From contig CALKXJ010000006.1 in the NCBI GenBank assembly GCA_938003835.1, positions 1 to 64,000 on the forward strand: a stretch of DNA of 64,000 bases, in the 5' to 3' direction. Source of the stretch: an uncultured Bryobacteraceae bacterium. GTDB taxonomy: Bacteria; Acidobacteriota; Terriglobia; Bryobacterales; Bryobacteraceae. Every line of letters begins with the position of its first letter. The stretch's first letter is position 1. The position numbers and the translations under genes were made by a program. Positions 9,754 through 18,473 of the stretch are shown in pieces. The notes below the pieces were generated by a model. That model did not search any database, was not told where the DNA came from, and worked only from the letters and a program-made list of their open reading frames with translations.

Positions 9754-10839
9754 ATGGCGCTCCGACGAATGATACTGACCGGGGCCGGCGCGGCCGTCGT
9801 GGTACTGGCGGTGGCGACCGGCGGCGGATTGCTCTATTACGAAGCGGCGGGCGGGGAGGCTTGCGCCCGCTGTCACGAAATCCGGCCGGCCGTGGAGGAA
9901 TGGGCCGCTTCGACCCACCGCTCGCTCGCCTGCTCGGCCTGTCATGGCGGGCCGTTAACACCCGACCTCAATTTTCATGCGGGCAATCTGCGGCGCCTGG
10001 TGCGTCACCTGCGCGACGACGTCCCCGGGCAAATCGTGGTCGCCGGCTGGCGCGACATCGAGCGGATCACCGAGCGGTGCCGCAACTGCCACCAGGAGGA
10101 GCACGCGGCCTGGCTGGCCGGGCCACACTCGACGACTTACGCCGAGATCTTTCTCGATGCCGAGCACAACGCCAAGCGCCTGCTCATGGACGACTGCCTG
10201 CGGTGTCACGGGATGCACTTCCCGGGAAGCATCGAGGATCTGGTCACGCCGATTTCGACCAGCGGGCCGTGGCGCCTGCGGGTACCCGAACTGGCCGGCC
10301 AGCCCGCCATCCCGTGCATCGCCTGCCACGAAATGCACCGGAAGGGCACGCCCGGTGCCAGACGCATCGGGCGGCGCGAGCGGCCTGCCGCCGTCACCGA
10401 GGCGATCGCCCCGGCCTCCCTGGCGCTGATGGACCGGCGGACAAAGGTGCACCTGACGGCGACCGCCATGCCGGTGCCGGAGGTCTTCGAGAATGGCCGG
10501 CGCGTGAAGATGAGTCCTGACCGGCGCCAGGCGCTCTGCTACCAGTGCCATGCGCCGGAGGCGGGCGCCGCCGCCTGGACCGGGGACGACCGTACGGGGC
10601 TGGGCGTCCACGAAGGCATCAGTTGTCTGGCCTGTCACGCCACCCACACGCAGCGCACGCGGGCCTCGTGCGCCGGCTGTCACCCGCGCTGGTCCAACTG
10701 CGGTCTCGATGTGGAAACGATGGACACCACGTTCAAGGATCCGAAGAGCCGGCACAACATCCACACGGTGAAATGCGCGGACTGCCACCCCAAGGGGATC
10801 CCGCCGAAGAAGAAAGTTGCAGAGCCTCGCGCCGACTGA
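9754..10839 (+). CDS. Nine-heme c-type cytochrome with N-terminal membrane anchor
   Basis: 361 residues with one N-terminal membrane helix (about 6-27) and nine CxxCH motifs: CARCH, CSACH, CRNCH, CLRCH, CIACH, CYQCH, CLACH, CAGCH and CADCH. The anchor followed by closely spaced hemes recalls the NapC/NirT type, but the total number is larger and the later part looks like a separate multiheme domain. It starts five bases after the GMC gene, so it is probably the electron acceptor of the dehydrogenase, anchored on the outside of the inner membrane. Confidence 0.9.
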   Translation: MALRRMILTGAGAAVVVLAVATGGGLLYYEAAGGEACARCHEIRPAVEEWAASTHRSLACSACHGGPLTPDLNFHAGNLRRLVRHLRDDVPGQIVVAGWRDIERITERCRNCHQEEHAAWLAGPHSTTYAEIFLDAEHNAKRLLMDDCLRCHGMHFPGSIEDLVTPISTSGPWRLRVPELAGQPAIPCIACHEMHRKGTPGARRIGRRERPAAVTEAIAPASLALMDRRTKVHLTATAMPVPEVFENGRRVKMSPDRRQALCYQCHAPEAGAAAWTGDDRTGLGVHEGISCLACHATHTQRTRASCAGCHPRWSNCGLDVETMDTTFKDPKSRHNIHTVKCADCHPKGIPPKKKVAEPRAD

Positions 10840-10845
10840 GCGCCC

Positions 10846-12180
10846 TTACGGCTGGCCCTCCGGGCGGCGCAACGCCACCTCGTCACCGGCGTTGACGCCC
10901 CGGAGGACGGCGACCTCGACGTGATTGCGGAAACCGAGCTCGACAGGCCGTTTCTCGAACTTCTCGCCGCGCTTGACGAAGACGTAGCTGGCGCCGGCCT
11001 CCTCGAAGACCGCGGCGCGCGGGATGCGCACGCCGGGTTCCGCCTTGTCGATGATGATGTCGGCGTAGGCGGACAGGTCGGGGATCAGGCGCTCATCCGG
11101 CCTGTCGATCTCGATCCGGACGGGGATCTTGCGGACATAATTGCCCTGGAAGCCGGTCACCCGAGCGAGCGCGCCGATGCTGGTTACACGTCCCTCGTAG
11201 GAGGCTTCGGGGAAAGCATCCAGCCCGATGCGTGCCTTCTGGCCGATGCGGATGAGATGGCTTTCGGCCTGATTGATCTCGGCCTCCACCTGCATACGGG
11301 AGGTGTCCATGATCTTCATGAAGAGCCGGCCCGGAAAGAGCTGGTCGCCCTGCTGGACGAGGCTCATCTCGCCGCCGCGCCAGATCGCCTGGCGCACCGC
11401 CATGCCGTCCATCGGCGCCAGCACCGTATAGCGCTCGAGATCGTAGGCGTGGCGGTCGCGGTGGCGCTTGTGCCGCTCGGCGGTCAGCTCGAGGATGCGG
11501 ACCTCGGCGGCATGAGCGACCTTCTTGGCCTTTAAGTCATCGAGCTTCTGCTTGTAAGCGGCCTCGGCCTCTTCGACAGCCAGCCGGATGATTTCCCGGT
11601 CGATGACGGTCCGAATCTCGGCGGCGCCGGCCTCGAGCGTCCAGCCGTCGAGATCGGCCTTGGCCAGCCGGACGTCCTGTTGGAGGTTCTCCCACTCGAT
11701 GGCCTGCTCGGCCTGCCGCTTCTTGATGTCGGCCAGGGCCGAGAGCACCGTCGAGTGAACGTCGTCGATGTGATCTTTGAGAGCTTGCCCGTCGATGCGG
11801 GCCACCACGTCGCCCTTACGCACGCGGGCCCCGGATTCCTTGAGTTCGAGCAGAATGAGCGAGCTGCGCTCCGGGCCTCGCTGCTCCGGAGCACGGATAT
11901 TGACGAAATTGATTGAAGACGTCGTGCCCGCGACCCGAATGACCTGTTCCAGCGGCCCGGCCGTCGCCTTCGCCGTGGGAATCACAACGGGCAGCAACTT
12001 CGCCGTCTGGGCGGGCTTCAGCCAGAGCTGGTAAGCCAGGCCGGCGGCCGCGGCCGCGGCGAGCAGGAGGAGCCCGAGCTTCCAGCGCTTCGGTTTCGGC
12101 GGAGCAGGCCGAACTACCGGCGGCGGAACAAGCTCCGGCTCATGGACCGGTCTCGGAGAGGGGCTGGTGATGGCCGACAT
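10846..12180 (-). CDS. HlyD/RND-type membrane fusion protein
   Basis: 444 residues. A proline-rich cytoplasmic leader is followed by one membrane helix (KLGLLLLAAAAAAGLAYQLW), a lipoyl-like half-motif, a long alpha-helical hairpin (about 130-255) and the second half of the lipoyl and beta-barrel domains (YTVLAPMDGMAVRQAIW onward). This is the architecture of periplasmic adaptors of efflux pumps and secretion systems. Start choice is uncertain: a GTG at 12222 adds 14 residues, and no start has a good ribosome site. No pump, ATPase or outer-membrane factor lies beside it. It converges on the nine-heme cytochrome gene. Confidence 0.85.
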   Translation of the reverse strand: MSAITSPSPRPVHEPELVPPPVVRPAPPKPKRWKLGLLLLAAAAAAGLAYQLWLKPAQTAKLLPVVIPTAKATAGPLEQVIRVAGTTSSINFVNIRAPEQRGPERSSLILLELKESGARVRKGDVVARIDGQALKDHIDDVHSTVLSALADIKKRQAEQAIEWENLQQDVRLAKADLDGWTLEAGAAEIRTVIDREIIRLAVEEAEAAYKQKLDDLKAKKVAHAAEVRILELTAERHKRHRDRHAYDLERYTVLAPMDGMAVRQAIWRGGEMSLVQQGDQLFPGRLFMKIMDTSRMQVEAEINQAESHLIRIGQKARIGLDAFPEASYEGRVTSIGALARVTGFQGNYVRKIPVRIEIDRPDERLIPDLSAYADIIIDKAEPGVRIPRAAVFEEAGASYVFVKRGEKFEKRPVELGFRNHVEVAVLRGVNAGDEVALRRPEGQP

Positions 12181-12333
12181 GGCGCTGTTCCGGGGGTCAC
12201 CTCCAGCATACACGAGGATCACCCCCTAACGCTATGGCGTACAAAGACGTAAAAGGGGTTACACGGAATCGGAGGCGCTGGGACGACACGGTACGATTTC
12301 GCTGCTAGGCGAGCTGGTGGGGAATCTAAAAGC

Positions 12334-12831
12334 ATGATGGTTCTGCTGATTGGTCTGCTGGCAATGCTTACCGCGCCCGCCGCGCTTGGAGCCGCAGCGA
12401 TTCCGCCGCTGGAGGCGGAGAGCCTGGCAGGAGAGAAGGTGACGCTTCCGGAGCTGTGGTCGGGCCGGCCGAACGTGGTCATCTGGGGCTTCTCCAAGGA
12501 GGCCGGCGAGGGAATGCGGGCCTGGATGGCCGCGCTCGAGCGGGAGGACGTGAACGCCTGGGGCGCCGCCATGCTGGAGAGAGCCCCGCGACTCGTCCGG
12601 GGGATGATTCGCCGCGGGATGCGAGGCGACTTTCCCAAGTCTTCTCACAGCCGGGTCCTTTGCCTCTACCGGGGCGACAAGGAGTTGCGCCAGGCGCTGG
12701 GCGTCACCGAGGACCGCCTGCCGTTGATCGTGCTCTACGATGCCGGCGGCGCGGTCGTCTGGAGGTACGCCGGGCGCTACGAGGAAGCCGCGCGCGACGA
12801 ATTGCTGAAACTCTGGCGCGAGCTGCTCTGA
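12334..12831 (+). CDS. Exported thioredoxin-fold protein without a CxxC pair
   Basis: 165 residues with a signal peptide ending near ALGAAA. The mature start PPLEAESLAGEKVTLPELWSGRPNVVIWGFS resembles the opening strands of redoxin/TlpA or Atp10-like folds, and LPLIVLYDAGGAVVWRYAGRY resembles their last strands. The usual CxxC is missing: only one cysteine is present, in VLCLYRG. Thiol-disulfide exchange is therefore unlikely; a binding or peroxidase-like role remains possible. The fold assignment is tentative. Confidence 0.6.
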   Translation: MMVLLIGLLAMLTAPAALGAAAIPPLEAESLAGEKVTLPELWSGRPNVVIWGFSKEAGEGMRAWMAALEREDVNAWGAAMLERAPRLVRGMIRRGMRGDFPKSSHSRVLCLYRGDKELRQALGVTEDRLPLIVLYDAGGAVVWRYAGRYEEAARDELLKLWRELL

Positions 12832-12892
12832 GACCTCCCGGGGAACCGGCGCCGTTCTGCGATGCTTGCCGGGGGTGATCGGGAGATCGTTG

Positions 12893-13543
12893 ATGATCCT
12901 ACTGGCAGGCTGGAGCGGAGCGGCTGGGGCGGACCCGCTGCTCGAGGCGGTGACCCTGTCTGCTTCCTTCGACCAATCCGTACGCGCCGACGACGGGGGA
13001 GGGCGGCTGGAGCCCGGCACAGTGAGCTTCTGGCTGAAGACCGGCCCGGACACGATGCGCAAGACGCGGTTTTGCGATCCGGTGCAGATCACCGAGAGGG
13101 GGGCCAACAACGGCGGCCTGTGGGTGGACCTTCCCGACACCACCCCGCGCGATTTCCGGCTCGGCGCTTTCCCGGCCGAGCGACCCGGCCGCGGGTTGAT
13201 CGCCGAATCGGACGCGGACGCGCCGCTCGTGGTGGTGAAGAACGTCGGCTTCCGGGCTGACCGGTGGCACCACGTGGCCTTCACCTGGCGGAACTCCGAC
13301 ACGGGGCGGGCCGATGGCGAGGCGGCGCTCTACCTTGACGGGGAGCTTCAAGGCGTGCTGGAGGGCCGGCAGATCGCCATGGACTGGGATATCGGGAAGA
13401 CGGGGATCTATTTCGCAGTGGGTTATATCGGCCTGATGGATGAACTCGCCGTCTTTCGGCGACCGCTCGGCGCCGAGGAGATCCGGCGGCTCAACCGGGA
13501 GCCGGGGCTGGCGGCGGCCTTGAAGGGTCGAGCGAAGGATTGA
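12893..13543 (+). CDS. Exported LamG/concanavalin-like lectin domain protein
   Basis: 216 residues. The start was set at the ATG at 12893, which has GGGAG seven bases upstream and gives a short signal (MILLAGWSGAAGA); an upstream in-frame TTG at 12866 is less likely. The body has the LamG pattern: a first strand LSASFDQSVRAD, then FRADRWHHVAFTW, AALYLDGELQGVLEG and GLMDELAVFRRPLGAEEIRRL. Such domains bind sugars or mediate adhesion. It is a stand-alone single domain between the thioredoxin-fold protein and the cytochrome operon. Confidence 0.8.
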   Translation: MILLAGWSGAAGADPLLEAVTLSASFDQSVRADDGGGRLEPGTVSFWLKTGPDTMRKTRFCDPVQITERGANNGGLWVDLPDTTPRDFRLGAFPAERPGRGLIAESDADAPLVVVKNVGFRADRWHHVAFTWRNSDTGRADGEAALYLDGELQGVLEGRQIAMDWDIGKTGIYFAVGYIGLMDELAVFRRPLGAEEIRRLNREPGLAAALKGRAKD

Positions 13544-13636
13544 GGCCAGGCAGTCGTGGCGCACGAGGGGCCCGATATCAATGTGGATAAACGGGTCTAG
13601 TTGTCTTAGATTGCTTGTGAGGCTCATGGTGCTCTC

Positions 13637-14923
13637 ATGTCGGATGACTCGGACAGACGATGCTCGCGGGCCGTTCTGTCATCGCTCCTCGTGCCGGTGT
13701 GGTTCTGGTTTGCCGCGGCGCCGGAGGCGCAGGCCATCCCCGGTTTTGCCCGCAAGCATGACGTCAAGTGCTACAATTGCCACACTATTCCGCCGGTCCT
13801 GAACAAGACCGGCTACCTTTACAAGCGTTTCGGCTACCGCCTCCCGCCGGATTATGAGCCGGGCACTGCCCCGAAGAAGCTCTCCGAAGTCGACCGGAAG
13901 TTTTCCTGGCGGCTGACGGACGCGGCGGCCTTCCTGTTCGAACCGAATTTCAGCTACACGAAGGCCGGCGCCGAGGGGGAGCCGGGCGAGTCGCGCTCGA
14001 GTTTCGCGACCGAAGAACTCGAGCTGTTCTTCGGAGGCCATGTGCCGGAGACCAACTTCGGCTACTTCGTCGAGGCGGAGGTCGGCACCGAAAAGGCGGA
14101 GCTCGCCCAGGCGGTGGTGGCCTACGCGACGGGCCAGGTGAATTCGAGCGTCCTGCTGCGCGCGGGCAAGATGCTGCTTCAGGAGGGCGAGGGCACGCGT
14201 GGGGCCGTGGGCTTCAGCCTGTTCCCCTCGATGGCGCCGGTGCTCGAGCACTCGAGCCCGGTCGGCTTTACGCTCGATCATGCTCCGGTGGGCGTGCATG
14301 GCGGCTACACCTGGGCCTCGTCCTGGTACCGGCATATCGTCTCGGTCTCCGCGAAGCTCACCAACGGGGTCAACCAGGAAGGCGAGGGCATTGCGGCGGA
14401 CGCGACGCGCAATTTCAAAGACTTCTGGTTCAACGCCGACTGGTGGTTCGGTCCCGACGGCGGGGTGACCTTCTTAGCCTACCGGGGCGAGAAGGACCAG
14501 GAGGCGCTCGACGGCTCGTTTCGTTTCCGGCCCGCCCTGCGGCGCTACGGCGTCTTTGGCAACTACCTCTTTTTCGACAAGCTGGACCTGATCGGTGGCT
14601 ACTTGAAGAGCGAGGATGACTGGCGGTGGTCGGCGGCGGGTGCGGTCCGGCGTGCCCTCTCGCAGGGCTATCGCGGCGAGGTGGACTACTACTTCGTGCC
14701 CGGCCTGGCCGTCATGGGCCGCTGGGAACGCATCGACCAGGAGATCGAGGGCGGCCATCGAAGCCACCTGCGCTCGTGGGCGGTGGGCGCGGCCAAGGCG
14801 CTCACCCAGACGGGCCACATCGTGCTCCGGGGAAGTTATCAAGATGACCGCGGCGCCGATCCCCTGGACCTCGTCAAGCGCCACGACCGCCGGTTCATGT
14901 TGGACGTAAAGGTTGCCTGGTGA
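13637..14923 (+). CDS. Outer-membrane beta-barrel with an N-terminal heme c motif
   Basis: 428 residues. After a signal peptide (about 1-33, ending EAQA) comes a single CYNCH heme motif (Cys45, Cys48, His49) in the context IPGFARKHDVKCYNCH. The rest alternates hydrophobic and polar residues with many aromatics (for example FGYFVEAEVG, DFWFNADWWFGPDGG, YGVFGNYLFF) and ends DRRFMLDVKVAW. A terminal tryptophan or phenylalanine is typical of outer-membrane barrels. It heads the cytochrome operon, its stop lying only nine bases before the next gene. A heme-tagged porin delivering electrons to or across the outer membrane is inferred. Confidence 0.75.
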   Translation: MSDDSDRRCSRAVLSSLLVPVWFWFAAAPEAQAIPGFARKHDVKCYNCHTIPPVLNKTGYLYKRFGYRLPPDYEPGTAPKKLSEVDRKFSWRLTDAAAFLFEPNFSYTKAGAEGEPGESRSSFATEELELFFGGHVPETNFGYFVEAEVGTEKAELAQAVVAYATGQVNSSVLLRAGKMLLQEGEGTRGAVGFSLFPSMAPVLEHSSPVGFTLDHAPVGVHGGYTWASSWYRHIVSVSAKLTNGVNQEGEGIAADATRNFKDFWFNADWWFGPDGGVTFLAYRGEKDQEALDGSFRFRPALRRYGVFGNYLFFDKLDLIGGYLKSEDDWRWSAAGAVRRALSQGYRGEVDYYFVPGLAVMGRWERIDQEIEGGHRSHLRSWAVGAAKALTQTGHIVLRGSYQDDRGADPLDLVKRHDRRFMLDVKVAW

Positions 14924-14931
14924 GGAGTCTC

Positions 14932-15342
14932 ATGAAGAGCGTGAGTGCCTTTGCGGTTTTCGGCCTGATGGTTGCGGCCGGGTTCGTCCTCGCTCAGACG
15001 GCGGACGTCGTTCTCCCGCAGGACAACGGCCCCGAGGTGATCGACGTCTCGAAATACCCGGCCGAGATCCAGAAGGCCTATGGCCTGTTCCGCACCAAGT
15101 GCTCCAAATGCCACACCATCGCGCGCCCGATCAATACGACGATGAGCCGGGCGGAATGGGAGCGCTACGTCAAGCGCATGATGCACAAACCCAACTCCGG
15201 CATCTCCTCGAGCGACGGCAAGAAGATTTTCGACTTTCTAATTTATGACCAGCAGACGCGCAAGGATCCGAACCCGGGGGCCTTCTTCCCGGCGCTTTCT
15301 CTCGAGGAGATCGAGAAGCTGCGGCAGATGCAACGCCGATAA
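14932..15342 (+). CDS. Monoheme c-type cytochrome
   Basis: 136 residues with a signal peptide (ending FVLAQ) and one heme site, CSKCH in YGLFRTKCSKCHTIARPINT. A later conserved-looking segment MSRAEWERYVKRMMHKPNSG supplies the methionines that could be the sixth ligand. The start was set at the ATG at 14932, preceded by GAGGAG; the GTG at 14920 overlaps the previous stop. It is a soluble periplasmic electron carrier placed between the heme-tagged barrel and the Rieske gene, and so is a candidate shuttle between the bc-type complex and its partner. Confidence 0.85.
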   Translation: MKSVSAFAVFGLMVAAGFVLAQTADVVLPQDNGPEVIDVSKYPAEIQKAYGLFRTKCSKCHTIARPINTTMSRAEWERYVKRMMHKPNSGISSSDGKKIFDFLIYDQQTRKDPNPGAFFPALSLEEIEKLRQMQRR

Positions 15343-15359
15343 GCTGATCGGAGGCGAAG

Positions 15360-15821
15360 GTGAAGCGCCGGTCTTTGCTGGGCTGGGTTAAGGTCGGCAC
15401 GGCGGCACTCGGGGGCGTCGCGGCGGCGACGGTGGCGGCGACCTGGCGTTTTCTCTCGCCGAGTGTGCGTTACGAGCCGCCGCAGGAGTTCAAAGCCGGC
15501 CCGCCGGAGGACATTCCAGTCAACGTGCCGGTGTTCTTGGCGGAGGAAAACGTCTTTGTCTTTCATGACCGCGACCACGGCTTTGCGGCCTGCACCGCCA
15601 CCTGCACGCATCTGGGCTGCACGGTGCAATGGTCCCCGGCCGACCAGCGCTTTTACTGCCCGTGTCATGGCAGCGTTTACGACCACGAGGGACGGGTGGT
15701 GGCCGGACCTGCGCCGCGGCCGCTGGACTGGTTCGAAGTGAGCCTGGCCAAGGATGGCCAGCTCCGCGTCAACAAGCGCAAGCGGGTGAGCTCCAAGGAC
15801 CGGCTCTGGGTGCGCCTATGA
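15360..15821 (+). CDS. Rieske [2Fe-2S] protein of a bc-type complex
   Basis: 153 residues with an N-terminal membrane anchor (about 8-29). The cluster ligands are visible in two boxes: CTHLGC (Cys82, His84, Cys87) and CPCHGS (Cys100, Cys102, His103). Cys82/His84 and Cys100/His103 bind iron; Cys87 and Cys102 form the usual disulfide. It starts with GTG after GGAGG. Its stop overlaps the ATG of the cytochrome b gene (ATGA), as in petA-petB-type operons. Confidence 0.94.
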   Translation: MKRRSLLGWVKVGTAALGGVAAATVAATWRFLSPSVRYEPPQEFKAGPPEDIPVNVPVFLAEENVFVFHDRDHGFAACTATCTHLGCTVQWSPADQRFYCPCHGSVYDHEGRVVAGPAPRPLDWFEVSLAKDGQLRVNKRKRVSSKDRLWVRL

Positions 15822-17065
15822 GGATTCTTCGCGAGCTGCGGGATTCGATCCGCCGCCGCGCCCCGCTCTCCACTCCGAAAGGCAGGGTTCAGCTTGTCTT
15901 TCACACGCTATGGTTGCATATCCATCCGGTCAAGGTGCACAAGTCCCGGCTGCGATTCACCTACACCGGGTACCTGGGTTTCATCAGTTTCTATCTGTTT
16001 CTGATCCTGACCGCCACCGGAATCGCGCTGATGTTCTACTACCGCCCCGCCGCGGCTTACGCCTACCAGGATATGAAGGACCTTGAGTTCGCGGTCTTTT
16101 TGGGTAAGTTCACGCGCAATCTACATCGGTGGTCGGCCCACGCGATGATTGTCGTCGTGGTGCTGCACATGTACCGGGTCTTCGTCACGGGCTCGTACAA
16201 GAAGCCGCGCCAGTTCAACTGGGCGATCGGCGTCCTGCTGCTGGTGCTGACGCTGTTGCTGTCCTTCACCGGCTACCTGCTCCCCTGGGACCAACTGGCC
16301 TTCTGGGCAATTACGGTAGGGACGAGCATCGGCGCCTATGCGCCCTGGCTGGGCCCCAAGCTCAAAGAGCTGTTGCTCGGCGGAACCCAGGTGGGCGACG
16401 CCGCTTTGATCCGGTTCTATGTGCTGCACTGCATCGCTTTGCCTGGCGCCATGGCGCTGCTCACGATGGTGCACTTCTGGCGGATTCGCAAGGATGGCGG
16501 TCTGTCCCCGCCGCCCGCAGAGGTTCAAGAGCACGGCGCCGCCGCTCTGGAGGCTGTGACCTCGGATTCCGGGCGGGCGGAGCTTGCCGGGACCCAGTCC
16601 GGCGCCGTGGCAGTGGCGGCGGTGATGGCGGCGCGGGCTGCCCGCGGCGAGGATCTAATTCTCTCTTATCCCTATGCCTTCCACCGTGAAGGGATTGCGC
16701 TGCTGGCGACGTTGCTGGTGATGATGACGGTTTCGCTGGTCTGGGGTGCGCCTCTCGAAGAAATGGCGAATCCGGCTAAGACGCCCAATCCGGCTAAGGC
16801 GCCCTGGTATTTTCTCGGCGTTCAGGAGATGGTGAGTTACTCTGCTTTTCTCGGCGGGGTTGCGGCTCCGGCGCTGATCATCCTGGCGCTTCTGGCCCTT
16901 CCCTACCTCGACACAAACCCGGAGCGTCGGCCCTCGAAACGCAAGCTCGCAATCTGGATCTTTTCTCTGGTGCTGCTGGCGAATCTGGTCTTCATCGTGA
17001 TCGGCACCTGGTTCCGCGGTGAGGGCTGGAAGTGGGTCTGGCCCTGGAGCGGCTCAGATGGATAA
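15818..17065 (+). CDS. Cytochrome b subunit of a bc-type complex, N- and C-domains fused
   Basis: 415 residues. The four heme b ligands are His103, His117, His204 and His219. The second pair is separated by 14 residues, as in b6-type proteins. [15 protein letters not shown] is the quinol-site region and [15 protein letters not shown] corresponds to the PEWY loop, with Pro-Trp-Tyr-Phe here. The b6-like and subunit-IV-like halves are joined in one chain by a polar, alanine-rich linker (about 227-285). The start at 15818 overlaps the Rieske stop, and the end overlaps the hexaheme gene by 8 bp. The longer open frame upstream is a shadow. Confidence 0.93.
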   Translation: MRILRELRDSIRRRAPLSTPKGRVQLVFHTLWLHIHPVKVHKSRLRFTYTGYLGFISFYLFLILTATGIALMFYYRPAAAYAYQDMKDLEFAVFLGKFTRNLHRWSAHAMIVVVVLHMYRVFVTGSYKKPRQFNWAIGVLLLVLTLLLSFTGYLLPWDQLAFWAITVGTSIGAYAPWLGPKLKELLLGGTQVGDAALIRFYVLHCIALPGAMALLTMVHFWRIRKDGGLSPPPAEVQEHGAAALEAVTSDSGRAELAGTQSGAVAVAAVMAARAARGEDLILSYPYAFHREGIALLATLLVMMTVSLVWGAPLEEMANPAKTPNPAKAPWYFLGVQEMVSYSAFLGGVAAPALIILALLALPYLDTNPERRPSKRKLAIWIFSLVLLANLVFIVIGTWFRGEGWKWVWPWSGSDG

Positions 17066-18449
17066 GCGGGCCCAGCAGGTCTTCGCTTTACTCAGCCTCG
17101 CGGTGCTCGCGGTGACGCTCGCGGCGATCGTCGAGGCCGGCCGGCCGCCGTGGAAGGCCTACCAGCGCGCCTTTTACCGGCTGGCGGCGAGCCGCGAGCG
17201 GGACGCGACGCGGCGCCAGAGACTGCTTCGTGAGCCGCTCGAGATCAAGCAGATCCTGCTACCGGGCCTCGGCAGGGTGGACCGATGTCCAACCTGTCAC
17301 CTGGGTGTCGAAGACCCGGATCTGGCCGACGCTCCGCATCCGTTCCGCTTTCATCCGGGACTCGAGCCGCACCGGGTGGAGCGCTTCGGCTGCACGGTCT
17401 GTCACGGCGGGCAGGGTCTGGCGACAGAGAAAACCGCGGCACATGGGCCGGTGCAGAACTGGCTCCAGCCGCGGCTGCCGCGGCGCTATCTGCGGGCAAG
17501 TTGCGCCTGCTGCCACACCGAAGGCGAGATTCCCGGTGTTCCGGAGCTGGGGGTGGCGCGCCAGATTTTCGCCACGCGCGGCTGCCCGGGCTGCCACCGG
17601 CTGAACAGCTTCGGCAACACGATTGGGCCGGAGCTGAGCGACGAAGCGCGACGTGAGCGAACGCCGGAGTGGCTGGAGCAGCACTTCCGGGATCCGCGTT
17701 CGATGACACCGCCTTCCCCCATGCCCGATTTCCGGTTCACCCAGCCGGAGATCGAGGCGCTGACGTTGTGGGTTCTGTCGCTCACCACGGAGCCGATGGC
17801 CGCCTACTACAGGAGCGTTCCCGTGATTCCGAGCGCTTCCGAGGGCCGCAGGCTGGCCGCACGCGCAAACTGCCTGCATTGTCATGCGATCCAGGGCGCC
17901 GCCGGCAGCCTGGCGTGTAATTTGGCCGGTATGGCCACGCGCCGGTCCGCCCGTTACATCGAGCGGCAGCTCGAGGAGCCTGAACCGATCGGCACGCGGG
18001 CGGCGATGCTGGCGTTTGGCTTCTCCCAACCCGCCTGCCGGGCGATCCGTGCCTTCCTTGAAGTCGCCACGGCTGCCGACGCGCGCACGCTTCTTGACAA
18101 CGCTTCCGCACTGGCCGACGGCGGTGAGACCCTGGTCGAGCTCGGGCGGCGGCGAACGCTGCACTTCGGTTGTGTCGGCTGTCACGGCGGGGATCTCAAG
18201 GGAGGAGTCAAGAATCCGAACAGCCAGGGCGGGGCAGTGCCCGCCCTGATTCACCTCGCCGACGACTACACCCGCGAGGAAGCGGCGACCATCATCCGCC
18301 GGGGCAAGACGCCGGCGCTCGAGGATCCCGCCAAGCCGGCGCCGCCGCTTTACATGCCCTCGTGGAAAAAGATCCTCGCTGAGGAGGACATCGAGCGGAT
18401 TCTCGCCTATGCCTGGTCGCTCAGGCCCAAGGAGTCCGAGGCCTGGTGA
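17058..18449 (+). CDS. Hexaheme c-type cytochrome of the bc-type complex
   Basis: 463 residues with an N-terminal membrane anchor (about 7-26) and six heme motifs: CPTCH, CTVCH, CACCH, CPGCH, CLHCH and CVGCH. The region around [19 protein letters not shown] and the following [24 protein letters not shown] looks like a cytochrome c domain with a distal methionine; the last two hemes sit in similar class I-like domains. It occupies the place of cytochrome c1 in the operon and overlaps the cytochrome b gene by 8 bp. It probably receives electrons from the Rieske protein. Confidence 0.9.
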   Translation: MDKRAQQVFALLSLAVLAVTLAAIVEAGRPPWKAYQRAFYRLAASRERDATRRQRLLREPLEIKQILLPGLGRVDRCPTCHLGVEDPDLADAPHPFRFHPGLEPHRVERFGCTVCHGGQGLATEKTAAHGPVQNWLQPRLPRRYLRASCACCHTEGEIPGVPELGVARQIFATRGCPGCHRLNSFGNTIGPELSDEARRERTPEWLEQHFRDPRSMTPPSPMPDFRFTQPEIEALTLWVLSLTTEPMAAYYRSVPVIPSASEGRRLAARANCLHCHAIQGAAGSLACNLAGMATRRSARYIERQLEEPEPIGTRAAMLAFGFSQPACRAIRAFLEVATAADARTLLDNASALADGGETLVELGRRRTLHFGCVGCHGGDLKGGVKNPNSQGGAVPALIHLADDYTREEAATIIRRGKTPALEDPAKPAPPLYMPSWKKILAEEDIERILAYAWSLRPKESEAW

Positions 18450-18473
18450 TCGGGCGCAAGTAAGATATGGGGG

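Noticed and set aside
12866-12892. Upstream TTG start for the LamG protein
   Set aside because: The ATG at 12893 has a better ribosome site and still gives a signal peptide.
16758-16805. Tandem repeat AATCCGGCTAAG in the cytochrome b gene
   Set aside because: It encodes [12 protein letters not shown], which resembles the normal pre-PWYF loop of this protein type, not a mutational repeat.
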